From: Kitasatospora sp. MAA19
GTDB taxonomy: Bacteria > Actinomycetota > Actinomycetes > Streptomycetales > Streptomycetaceae
Length of the DNA stretch: 64,000 nt
Assembly (NCBI RefSeq): GCF_029894125.1
Contig: NZ_JARXYZ010000012.1
Location: 124,001 to 188,000, forward strand
Direction: 5' to 3'
Numbering within the stretch: the first letter of the stretch is position 1; each line of letters begins with the position of its first letter. Shown here piece after piece: positions 18,095 to 25,574 of this stretch. The notes below the pieces were generated by a model that had not been told where the DNA came from, searched no databases, and was given only the letters and a program-made list of their open reading frames with translations. Both the position numbers and the translations under genes were made by a program.

Positions 18095-19747
18095 ATGCGC
18101 ACACCCACCCGTCGCACCGTGCTCGGCGCGGCGCTCGCCGCCGCCGGCACCGGTCTGCTCGCCGCCTGCTCCGCCGATCCCATGAAGGGCATGGACCACC
18201 GGGGGGCCGCCCCCACCACCCCGGGCGGCTTCGTCGCCCCCGGCGGCCCCGAGGTCGCCGCCGCCGAGGCGCGGCGCACCCCCGGTCCGGAGCGCAAGGT
18301 CGCGCTCACCGCCACCGAGACCACCCTCGACCTCGGCGGCCGCACCGTCCGCAGCTGGGCGTACGGCGACCGCCTGCCCGGCCAGGAGGTGCGCGCCACC
18401 GTCGGCGAGACGCTCGCCGTCAGCCTCGCCAACCACCTGCCGCAGCCCACCTCGCTGCACTGGCACGGCCTCGCGCTGCGCAACGACATGGACGGCGTGC
18501 CGGGCGTGACCCAGGCCGCCGTCAAGGCCGGGGCCTCCTTCGACTACCGCTTCGCGCTCGCCCACCCGGGCACGTACTGGTTCCATCCGCACTCCGGCGT
18601 CCAGCAGGACCGCGGCCTGTACGCGCCGTTGATCGTCGAGGACCCGAAGGAGCCGCTGCGCTACGACAAGGAGTGGGTCGTCGTCCTGGACGACTGGCTG
18701 GACGGCATCGACGGCAGCACCCCGGACGCCGTCCTCGCCGAACTCGCCCAGGGCATGGGCGGGATGGACCACTCCGCGACGGACCGACCCACGACGGACC
18801 GACCCACGACGGGCCACTCCACGATGGACCACTCCACGATGGACCACTCCACGATGGGCCACGACATGTCCGGGATGCCGGGCATGGCCGGCGGCGGCAC
18901 CCCGAGCGGTGCCGCCGGCCCGTCCCGGATGCTGATGGGCGCCCGCAGCGCCCTGCTCGGCGGCGACGCGGGCGACGTCGGTCACCCGTTCCACCTGGTC
19001 AACGGCCGCCTCGCGACCGCACCCGAGACCTTCACCGCCAAGCCCGGCGACCGGGTCCGGATCCGGTTGATCAACGCGGGCGGCGACACCGCCTACCGGG
19101 TCGCGCTCGGCGGCCACGAGCTGACCGTCACCCACACCGACGGCTTCCCGGTCGAGCAGGCCACCACCCAGGCGCTGCTGCTCGGCATGGGCGAGCGCTA
19201 CGACGTCCTGGTCACCGTCAAGGACGGCGTGTTCCCGCTGACCGCGCTCGCCGAGGGCAAGAACGCCACCGCACTGGCCCTGCTGCGCACCGGCGGCGGC
19301 GCCGCGCCGGACGCCTCGGTGCGCCCGGCCGAGCTGGACGGCAGGCTGCTCGGCGCGGCGCAGCTCAAGGCCGACCCGGGCGTGCGGCTGCCCGCCAAGG
19401 CGCCGGACCGGACGGTGACACTGGAGCTCACCGGCGGCATGGCGAAGGCCGACTGGGCGTTCAACGGCCGCACGTACGACCCGGCGCAGCGCCATCCGGT
19501 GGCGGCGGGGGAGCGGGTGCGGCTGGAGTTCCGCAACAGCACGAGCATGTGGCACCCCGTCCACCTGCACGGCCACACCTTCGCGCTGGCCGGTGACGGG
19601 CCGCGCAAGGACACCGCGATCGTGCTGCCGGGCGCGACCCTGGCCGTCGACTTCGACGCCGACAACCCGGGCCTGTGGATGGTGCATTGCCACAACGTCT
19701 ACCACGCGGAGACGGGCATGATGACCGTTCTCGGCTACCGGGCCTGA
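18095..19747 (+). CDS. Tat-exported multicopper oxidase
   Basis: 550 residues from ATG 18095. A twin-arginine signal and lipobox-like end (RRTVLGAALAAAGTGLLAAC) predict export and perhaps lipid anchoring. The copper sites are all present: HWHG, HPHS, HPVHLHGH, and HCHNVYHAETGM with type 1 ligands Cys, His and Met. Between cupredoxin domains 1 and 2 there is a Met/His-rich insert made of seven 5-residue repeats (MDHST type) followed by MGHDMSGMPGMAGGG, which resembles copper-binding inserts of cuprous oxidases such as CueO and PcoA. The likely role is extracytoplasmic Cu(I) oxidation and copper tolerance. It follows DUF6153 in the same operon. Confidence 0.92.
   Translation: MRTPTRRTVLGAALAAAGTGLLAACSADPMKGMDHRGAAPTTPGGFVAPGGPEVAAAEARRTPGPERKVALTATETTLDLGGRTVRSWAYGDRLPGQEVRATVGETLAVSLANHLPQPTSLHWHGLALRNDMDGVPGVTQAAVKAGASFDYRFALAHPGTYWFHPHSGVQQDRGLYAPLIVEDPKEPLRYDKEWVVVLDDWLDGIDGSTPDAVLAELAQGMGGMDHSATDRPTTDRPTTGHSTMDHSTMDHSTMGHDMSGMPGMAGGGTPSGAAGPSRMLMGARSALLGGDAGDVGHPFHLVNGRLATAPETFTAKPGDRVRIRLINAGGDTAYRVALGGHELTVTHTDGFPVEQATTQALLLGMGERYDVLVTVKDGVFPLTALAEGKNATALALLRTGGGAAPDASVRPAELDGRLLGAAQLKADPGVRLPAKAPDRTVTLELTGGMAKADWAFNGRTYDPAQRHPVAAGERVRLEFRNSTSMWHPVHLHGHTFALAGDGPRKDTAIVLPGATLAVDFDADNPGLWMVHCHNVYHAETGMMTVLGYRA
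18764..18868 (+). repeat. Seven tandem 15-nt repeats inside the multicopper oxidase
   Basis: In-frame 15-nt units encode MDHSA, TDRPT, TDRPT, TGHST, MDHST, MDHST, MGHDM. Two units have Arg-Pro instead of His-Ser and so have lost a metal ligand. The array can expand or shrink by slippage without a frameshift and so tune the number of Met/His ligands. Confidence 0.85.
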
Positions 19748-19810
19748 CCCCGGAGGCCCTGAGGTGCCGGGCCGCGCCCCGGCCCGGCACCCGGCCTCCG
19801 CTCCCGCCCG

Positions 19811-19846
19811 CCGTGCCACCCGCCGTGCCACCCGCCGTGCCACCCG
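19811..19846. repeat. Three perfect 12-nt tandem repeats
   Basis: CCGTGCCACCCG three times in a row, in the noncoding stretch between the oxidase gene and the permease. No function is evident. Confidence 0.7.
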
Positions 19847-19863
19847 CCGCGACCTGCGGAGCA

Positions 19864-19905
19864 ATGACGTTTTCTTAACGCGGGGCGATGACGTGTCCTT
19901 AACGC
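19864..19905 (+). promoter_or_regulatory. Direct-repeat operator or promoter upstream of the permease
   Basis: ATGACGTTTTCTTAACGC (19864-19881) and ATGACGTGTCCTTAACGC (19888-19905) match at 16 of 18 positions with a 24-nt period. The period is close to two helix turns, as for tandem binding of an OmpR-type regulator. It lies about 70-110 nt before the permease start. Confidence 0.5.
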
Positions 19906-19927
19906 CGGTCGCATAGCCTGTCGCACT

Positions 19928-19943
19928 GCCGTCGCCCGACGGC
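19928..19943 (+). other. Short hairpin in the permease leader
   Basis: GCCGTCG, CC, CGACGGC forms a 7-bp stem followed by GCTTTTACGG, 33 nt before the GTG start. It has the look of a leader attenuator, but no riboswitch consensus was recognised. Confidence 0.35.
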
Positions 19944-19976
19944 GCTTTTACGGGGTCTTTAAACAAGAGGTGCAAG

Positions 19977-22001
19977 GTGGTTTCGTCGGGTTCGACGGAC
20001 GCGACGACGGCGGAACCGTCGTCGGCGCGAATACGGTTGCGCGGCTGGTTGCTGGAGGACGTGTCGGCGGCCAAGCCCGCCGGTGCGGAGGGCGCCGAGG
20101 GCGCCGAGGGCGCGGAGCCGGGGGACGCCGGGGCGAACGGTGCGCAGGGGGCGAACGGTGCGCACCAGGGTCAGCGCTGGTGGCGGGTGATGTGCCTGAC
20201 CGGCCTCGACTACTTCTCCACGCTCGGCTACCAGCCGGGTATCGCGGCGTTGGCGGCGGGTGTGCTGTCGCCGATCGCGACGATCGTGCTGGTGATCGTG
20301 ACGCTGCTGGGTGCGCTGCCGGTGTACCGGCGGGTCGCGCAGGAGAGTCCGCGCGGTGAGGGCTCGATCGCGATGCTGGAGCGGCTGCTGTCGTTCTGGA
20401 AGGGCAAGCTGTTCGTCCTGGCGCTGCTGGGCTTCGCGGCCACCGACTTCCTGATCACCATCACCCTGTCCGCGGCCGATGCCAGTGCCCACCTGGTGGA
20501 GAACCCGCACCTGACCGGCGTGCTGGGCGGCAAGCAGGTCCTGATCACCCTGATCCTGGTCGCGCTGCTCGGCGCGGTCTTCCTCAAGGGCTTCAGTGAG
20601 GCCATCGGCCTAGCCGTCGTGCTGGTCGCCGTCTACCTGGTGCTCAACGTCGTCGTCGTCGCCGTCGGCATCTGGAAGATCATCCAGGCGCCGCACGTGG
20701 TCACCGACTGGACCAGCGCCCTCACGGCCCAGCACGGCAACCCGGTCATCATGGTGGGCGTCGCCCTCGTCGTCTTCCCCAAGCTGGCCCTGGGCCTGTC
20801 CGGCTTCGAGACCGGTGTGGCGGTCATGCCCCACATCCAGGGCGACCCGGACGACACCGAGGCCAACCCCACCGGCCGCATCCGCGGCACCCGCAAGCTG
20901 CTGACCACCGCGGCCGTGATCATGAGCTGCTTCCTGATCACCACCAGCTTCATCACCACGCTGCTGATCCCGGCGGACCAGTTCAAGCCCGGCGGCGACG
21001 CCAACGGCCGTGCGCTGGCCTACCTCGCCCACCAGTACCTGGGCGGCGGGTTCGGCAGTGTCTACGACCTGTCCACGATCGCGATCCTGTGGTTCGCCGG
21101 CGCCTCGGCGATGGCGGGCATGCTCAACCTGCTGCCGCGCTACCTGCCCCGGTACGGGATGGCGCCGCACTGGGCGCGCGCGGTGCGGCCGATGGTCATC
21201 GTGCTGACCCTGATCGGCTTCCTGGTGACCTGGCTGTTCGACGCGGACGTGGACGCCCAGGGCGGTGCGTACGCCACGGGTGTGCTGGTGCTGATCAGCT
21301 CGGCCGCCATTGCGGTGACCATCGCCGCGTACAAGGCCAAGCAGCGCGGTTGGACCACGGCCTTCGCGATCATCGCGGCGATCTTCCTCTACACCACCGT
21401 GCTGAACGTCGCCGAGCGCCCGGACGGCGTCAAGATCGGCGCCTGCTTCATCGCGGGCATCATCCTGGTGTCGCTGCTCTCCCGGCTCAAGCGGGCCTTC
21501 GAACTGCGCGTCACCGACGTGGTGCTGGACGACGTGGCGGAACGATTCGTCAGGGACTACGCGCACCGCCCGCTGCGGCTGATCGCCAACGAGCCGACCA
21601 ACCGGGACGTCGCCGAGTACCGCGACAAGATCCGCCAGATCCGCGCCGACAACGACATCCCCGGCGAGGACGACCTCGTCTTCGTCGAGGTCACCGTCCG
21701 CGACGCGTCCGACTTCGAGGCCGAGCTGACCGTGCGCGGCGAGGTGCTGCACGGCCGTTACCGGGTGCTGACGCTGGAGAGCTCCAGCATCCCGAACGCG
21801 CTCGCTGCGCTGGCCCTCACCATCCGGGACCGCACCGGGCAGCAGCCGCACCTCTACTTCGAGTGGACCGAGGGCAACCCCTTCGCCCAGTTCCTGCGGT
21901 TCTTCCTGTTCGGCCAGGGCGAGGTGGCCCCGGTCACCCGCGAGGTGCTGCGGGAGGCCGAACCCGACCGCAGCCGTCGTCCGCGCGTCCACGTCGGCTG
22001 A
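19977..22001 (+). CDS. APC-superfamily permease with cytoplasmic C-terminal domain
   Basis: 674 residues from GTG 19977. After a hydrophilic Ala/Gly-rich N-terminus come about 11-12 membrane helices, beginning at LDYFSTLGYQPGIAALAAGV and including LGALPVYRRVAQESPRGEGS, FVLALLGFAATDFLITITLS and ILWFAGASAMAGMLNLLPRY. The last about 170 residues, after LLSRLKRAFELRVTDVVLDD, are soluble and cytoplasmic. This topology (APC core plus a regulatory tail) occurs in amino-acid and potassium importers. The substrate cannot be decided; potassium uptake of the KimA kind is one possibility. It has its own promoter region with 18-nt direct repeats and a strong terminator. Confidence 0.82.
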   Translation: MVSSGSTDATTAEPSSARIRLRGWLLEDVSAAKPAGAEGAEGAEGAEPGDAGANGAQGANGAHQGQRWWRVMCLTGLDYFSTLGYQPGIAALAAGVLSPIATIVLVIVTLLGALPVYRRVAQESPRGEGSIAMLERLLSFWKGKLFVLALLGFAATDFLITITLSAADASAHLVENPHLTGVLGGKQVLITLILVALLGAVFLKGFSEAIGLAVVLVAVYLVLNVVVVAVGIWKIIQAPHVVTDWTSALTAQHGNPVIMVGVALVVFPKLALGLSGFETGVAVMPHIQGDPDDTEANPTGRIRGTRKLLTTAAVIMSCFLITTSFITTLLIPADQFKPGGDANGRALAYLAHQYLGGGFGSVYDLSTIAILWFAGASAMAGMLNLLPRYLPRYGMAPHWARAVRPMVIVLTLIGFLVTWLFDADVDAQGGAYATGVLVLISSAAIAVTIAAYKAKQRGWTTAFAIIAAIFLYTTVLNVAERPDGVKIGACFIAGIILVSLLSRLKRAFELRVTDVVLDDVAERFVRDYAHRPLRLIANEPTNRDVAEYRDKIRQIRADNDIPGEDDLVFVEVTVRDASDFEAELTVRGEVLHGRYRVLTLESSSIPNALAALALTIRDRTGQQPHLYFEWTEGNPFAQFLRFFLFGQGEVAPVTREVLREAEPDRSRRPRVHVG

Positions 22002-22025
22002 CCCCCGCCGTACCGCTCGCCCAGT

Positions 22026-22071
22026 GCCGCCAGGCCCGCCCGATCGCAACGGATCGGACGGGCCTGGCGGC
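22026..22071. terminator. Long bidirectional hairpin terminator
   Basis: A 20-bp stem with one mismatch (left arm GCCGCCAGGCCCGCCCGATC) and a 6-nt loop, between the convergent permease and Rpf genes. Confidence 0.85.
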
Positions 22072-22096
22072 GTTCTGAGCGGGCGGCGCGGGTGGG

Positions 22097-22771
22097 TCAG
22101 GACGGCAGGCGCAGGACCGCACCCGGCTGGATGAGGTCCGGGTCGTCGCCGATGGCGTCGCGGTTGAGCGCGTAGAGGGCGGGCCAGCCGCCGGGGACGC
22201 GCAGGGTGTCGGCGAGGTCGGCCAGGGTGTCGTTCTCGCGGACCGTCCACTCGCCGGCGGCGCCCCCGCTGGTGGTCGGGGGCGCGGCCGGTGGCGGCAG
22301 GGCGACGTCCCGGTCCCGGTCCCGGCCGTGGTCCCGGCCGTGCTCGTGGTCGTGGCCGTGCTCGTGGTCGTGGCCGTGGTCGTGGCCGCGGGCGGCGCGG
22401 GCGCCGCAGACCGGCCAGGGGGAGAGACCACGCCGCTCGGCGAGGTGCCGGGCCACCGCGATCTGCTCCTCGCGGCTGGCGAGGTCGGGGCGCGGGGCGT
22501 AGGCGAGCCCGCCGTGCTCGCGCCAGGTGGGGGCGTCGAACTGGAGGCCGCCGAAGTAGCCGTTGCCGCTGTTGACGCGCCAGTTGCCGTTGCTCTCGCA
22601 GGCCGCCACGCGGTCCCAGTCGTACCTCCCGCCGTCGGGTCCCCCGCCGGGGTCGGAGCCGGTGGCGCGACCCGGGGGCGCGGCCTGGGCCGCGGGGGCG
22701 GCGAGGGCCACGGTGAGCGCGCACAGGGCGGCGGCGGGGACGAGGCGGCGTAGACGAGCGGTGGCAGGCAT
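22097..22771 (-). CDS. Rpf-like transglycosylase with LysM
   Basis: 224 residues. It has a Sec signal peptide (LVPAAALCALTVALAAPAAQA) and then a resuscitation-promoting-factor fold (YDWDRVAACESNGNWRVNSG, NGYFGGLQFDAPTWREHGG) with the catalytic Glu in CESNGNW. A spacer of repeated His-Asp/Glu dipeptides (GHDHGHDHEHGHDHEHG, about residues 126-148) could bind divalent metal. The C-terminal LysM (WTVRENDTLADLADTLRVPG) binds peptidoglycan. It is a secreted muralytic enzyme for spore germination or wall turnover. The leader was inspected for a ydaO/c-di-AMP riboswitch and none was convincing. Confidence 0.92.
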   Translation of the reverse strand: MPATARLRRLVPAAALCALTVALAAPAAQAAPPGRATGSDPGGGPDGGRYDWDRVAACESNGNWRVNSGNGYFGGLQFDAPTWREHGGLAYAPRPDLASREEQIAVARHLAERRGLSPWPVCGARAARGHDHGHDHEHGHDHEHGRDHGRDRDRDVALPPPAAPPTTSGGAAGEWTVRENDTLADLADTLRVPGGWPALYALNRDAIGDDPDLIQPGAVLRLPS

Positions 22772-23022
22772 GGGCGGCTCTCAGATTCGGGAACAGAGCG
22801 TGCACCGCCCGGAGGCGGCGCACACCCACCGACGCACGCCGGGTGGGGCGCACCACTGCCGACACGTCCGAAAGGTCACCCGCTCGGCCGCCGTGGACCA
22901 CCCGGGTGGCCCGCGGCCATCCGGCCCCGCCCGCCGTTCCGGAACCGTAAGGCCGGGCGTCGCCGCTGCGGGCCCGGCGGCTCCTACAGTGGCCGGGACG
23001 TCTCCGAGGAAGGGTACGAACG

Positions 23023-23886
23023 ATGACGATCGATCAGGGAGCCGGCGCTCAGCGCGCCGAACTGGGCGTGATCGGTGGCTCAGGGCTCTACGCACTGCTC
23101 GACGACGTGACCGAACTGCGCGTCGACACGCCGTACGGGCCGCCCAGCGACGCGGTGTTCCTGGGCGAGGTGGCCGGCCGCCGGGTCGCCTTCCTCCCCC
23201 GGCACGGGCGCGGCCACGGCCTGCCGCCGCACCGGATCAACTACCGGGCCAACCTGTGGGCGCTGCACTCCCTGGGGGTGCGCCAGGTGCTCGCGCCGTG
23301 CGCCGTCGGCGGGCTGCGCCCGGAGTACGGGCCCGGCACGCTGCTGGTGCCGGACCAGTTCGTCGACCGCACCTCCGGCCGGGTGCAGACCTACTACGAC
23401 GGCCTGCTGCTGCCGGACGGCGCGCTGCCCGAGGTGGTGCACGTCTCGATGGCCGACCCGTACTGCCCGGCCGGGCGGCCGGCCGCGCTGGACGCCGCCC
23501 GGGACGCGGCCTGGGAACCGGTCGACGGCGGCACCCTGGTGGTGATCGAGGGCCCGCGCTTCTCCACCCGCGCCGAGTCCCGCTGGTTCAGCGCGAACGG
23601 CTGGTCGGTGGTCGGCATGACCGGCCACCCGGAGGCCGTCCTGGCCCGCGAACTCGGGCTCTGCTACACCTCGTTGGCGCTGGTCACCGACCTCGACGCG
23701 GGCGTGGAGAGCGGCCAGGGCGTCACCCACACGGAGGTGCTGGAGGTCTTCGCCGGGAACGTCGACCGGCTGCGCACCGTGCTGTTCAAGGCGCTGGAGA
23801 GCCTGCCCGTCGCCCGGGACTGCGGCTGCTCGCGCGCCCTGGACGGGCTCACGACGGGTCTGCCGGGCGTTTCGTCGGGCGCCTGA
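23023..23886 (+). CDS. mtnP: S-methyl-5'-thioadenosine phosphorylase
   Basis: 287 residues with GAGGAAGGG before the ATG. Phosphorylase family 2 landmarks: LGVIGGSGLYAL, FLPRHGRGHGLPPHRINYRA, VIEGPRFSTRAESRWF and VVGMTGHPEAVLARELGLCY. It cleaves methylthioadenosine to adenine and methylthioribose-1-phosphate in methionine salvage. The NPEA/HPEA loop and the PHRINYRAN motif fit MTAP better than purine nucleoside phosphorylase. It has a C-terminal tail of about 20 residues (CGCSRALDGLTTGLPGVSSG) that overlaps the convergent gene by 38 bp. Confidence 0.92.
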   Translation: MTIDQGAGAQRAELGVIGGSGLYALLDDVTELRVDTPYGPPSDAVFLGEVAGRRVAFLPRHGRGHGLPPHRINYRANLWALHSLGVRQVLAPCAVGGLRPEYGPGTLLVPDQFVDRTSGRVQTYYDGLLLPDGALPEVVHVSMADPYCPAGRPAALDAARDAAWEPVDGGTLVVIEGPRFSTRAESRWFSANGWSVVGMTGHPEAVLARELGLCYTSLALVTDLDAGVESGQGVTHTEVLEVFAGNVDRLRTVLFKALESLPVARDCGCSRALDGLTTGLPGVSSGA

Positions 23887-24358
23887 GCCCCGGCCGCCCG
23901 CCCCCCGGTCGCCCGCCCCCCGGTCGCCCGGCCCCTGGGCGGCCGCCCGCCGGGTGCCCGCCCCTCGGCCGGTGCCGCCACCGCCGGGCCAGCGCGAACA
24001 GCAGCGCCGGCCCGGCGGTGACGGCCAGCACCAGCAGCCAGTTGCGCAGGTACGGCAGTGGCAGGACGGAGGCGTTGCCGTGGTTCTCGCCGTCCCGCAG
24101 CACCGCCGGCAGCGCGACCGCGCTCACCGCCGCCGCGACGACCAGCCAGCCGCGCAGCACCCACCCCCGCGCCAGGGCCGCACCGACCAGGCAGACCAGC
24201 GGCACCCAGAACCCGTCGTGCAGCAGCACCGCGCCCACCGCCCAGACCAGCACCCCCCACGGGTCGGTGATGTAGGAGTCGGTGAGCAGCCCGGCCAGGC
24301 CGTAGCCGATCAGGGCGAGCCCGCCGAGCAGCAGGACCGCGCGCAGCCACCGGGACAT
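23849..24358 (-). CDS. Small multi-pass membrane protein
   Basis: 169 residues from the ATG that overlaps by one base the stop of the molybdopterin gene (TGATG). Four to five membrane helices (LLLGGLALIGYGLAGLL, WGVLVWAVGAVLLHDGFWV, LVVAAAVSAVALPAVL, LLVLAVTAGPALLFALA). The cytoplasmic tail has a GRPGG repeat (GGRPGAGRPGGGRPGGGRPG), encoded by the GC-only repeats at 23890-23945. Translational coupling suggests that it works with the fused oxidoreductase; no family function is known to me. Confidence 0.75.
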   Translation of the reverse strand: MSRWLRAVLLLGGLALIGYGLAGLLTDSYITDPWGVLVWAVGAVLLHDGFWVPLVCLVGAALARGWVLRGWLVVAAAVSAVALPAVLRDGENHGNASVLPLPYLRNWLLVLAVTAGPALLFALARRWRHRPRGGHPAGGRPGAGRPGGGRPGGGRPGLRRPTKRPADPS

Positions 24359-25461
24359 CAGATCACCTCCAGACGCGCGACCCACTTGGTCTGCAGCACA
24401 CCCGGCCGGTTGGGCGCGATGATCCGCGCCGGGAAGCCGTGGTCCGCCGCCAGCACCTCGCCGTTCACCCGCAGGGCGAGCAGCGTGAGCGGGTCGACGG
24501 CGTACTCGGCGGGCATCTGCGTCACCCGGTAGGGGCCCTCGACCTCCAGCGAGGTGACCCGCAGGCCCGAGCCGGCCGGGGCGCCGGCCCGCACCAGCAG
24601 ATCGGCGACCCGGACCCCGGTCCAGCGCGCCGAGGCGCTCCAGCCCTCCACACAGGCGATCGGCAACTCGACCTCGTACTGCGGGAGTTGGTGCAGCTCG
24701 GCGAGGGACAGCTGGTACGGCTGCGGGCCGTCCACCCGGAGCTGCCAGTCAGCGGGCACGGTGACCGTCCCGGCCTGTGCGGCGGTCCGGTTGACCGGCA
24801 GCCCCTGCGGGCCGATGTCGGGGCGGCGCGCGGCGAGCAGGTCCAGCCGGCGCAGGAAGGGGACGGTCTGCCCGGCCGTGGTGAGCGTGACCGCGCCGAC
24901 CGCGGCCGTCACGGCGGCCAGGAACGCCCGCCGCTGCGGCAGCCCGGCCGCCGGGCGACGCCAGTGCCGCGCGATCAGCGGGCCCTTGGCCGCGACGTGG
25001 ACGAGCAGGCCGCCGGTCGCCAGCCAGCCCAGCCAGAAGTGCGTCTGGCGGAACGGGAACGGCCACGGGTACCACTGCAGGGTGTCGAGCAGCCCGGTGA
25101 ACAGCTCCATCAGCATCGTCGCGACGAGCACGAAGATCCCGAGCCGTTCCAGCGCGTGCGCCGCGTTGCGCACCGGCGGCCACTCGAACAGCCGGGGGTA
25201 GACCGTCCACAGCTTCGCCCCGAGCAGCGGTACGGCGGCCAGGCCGCTGATCACGTGCAGCCCCTGGGTGACCCGGTAGCCGTTCACCGGGCGGCTCTGC
25301 AGGTGCGGGGTCAGCCAGTCGGGTGGGTCCTGCAGAGCGTGGCTGATCAGCCCGGTCAGGAAGCACACCAGCAGCGCCGCGCCCAACCAGCGGCCGAGCA
25401 CCACGGTCGTGCGGGGATCGTGCAGCGGTGAGCGGAATCGCGGAAGGAAGTTCGGAGTCAC
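24358..25461 (-). CDS. Membrane-fused molybdopterin-dependent oxidoreductase
   Basis: 367 residues from GTG 25461 (VTPNFLPRFRSPLHD); the start is uncertain because the ribosome-binding site is weak. The N-terminal half has four helices with histidines placed as in cytochrome b (QGLHVISGLAAVPLLGAKLW, HFWLGWLATGGLLVHVAAKG). The C-terminal half is a sulfite-oxidase-type molybdopterin domain with the Mo-ligand Cys in ACVEGWSASARWTGVRVADL. A membrane electron carrier and the catalytic domain are thus one chain; at 30668-31973 the same two functions are encoded as separate genes. The substrate is unknown; MsrP-like or sulfite-oxidase-like chemistry is possible. Confidence 0.85.
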   Translation of the reverse strand: MTPNFLPRFRSPLHDPRTTVVLGRWLGAALLVCFLTGLISHALQDPPDWLTPHLQSRPVNGYRVTQGLHVISGLAAVPLLGAKLWTVYPRLFEWPPVRNAAHALERLGIFVLVATMLMELFTGLLDTLQWYPWPFPFRQTHFWLGWLATGGLLVHVAAKGPLIARHWRRPAAGLPQRRAFLAAVTAAVGAVTLTTAGQTVPFLRRLDLLAARRPDIGPQGLPVNRTAAQAGTVTVPADWQLRVDGPQPYQLSLAELHQLPQYEVELPIACVEGWSASARWTGVRVADLLVRAGAPAGSGLRVTSLEVEGPYRVTQMPAEYAVDPLTLLALRVNGEVLAADHGFPARIIAPNRPGVLQTKWVARLEVI

Positions 25462-25574
25462 GTGTTCATGGAACCGCCGGGCCGGCGCTTCGCGGTGCTG
25501 AGACGTGCTTACGGAATCCGAACGGTGCCACGCCGGTGCGGCCGGGCGCCGTGCTCCGGTGGCAGGGTGGGCGC

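Noticed and set aside
22772..22990. Possible ydaO/c-di-AMP riboswitch before the Rpf gene.
   Set aside because: Known actinobacterial rpf leaders may carry it, but the conserved core was not found in this leader.
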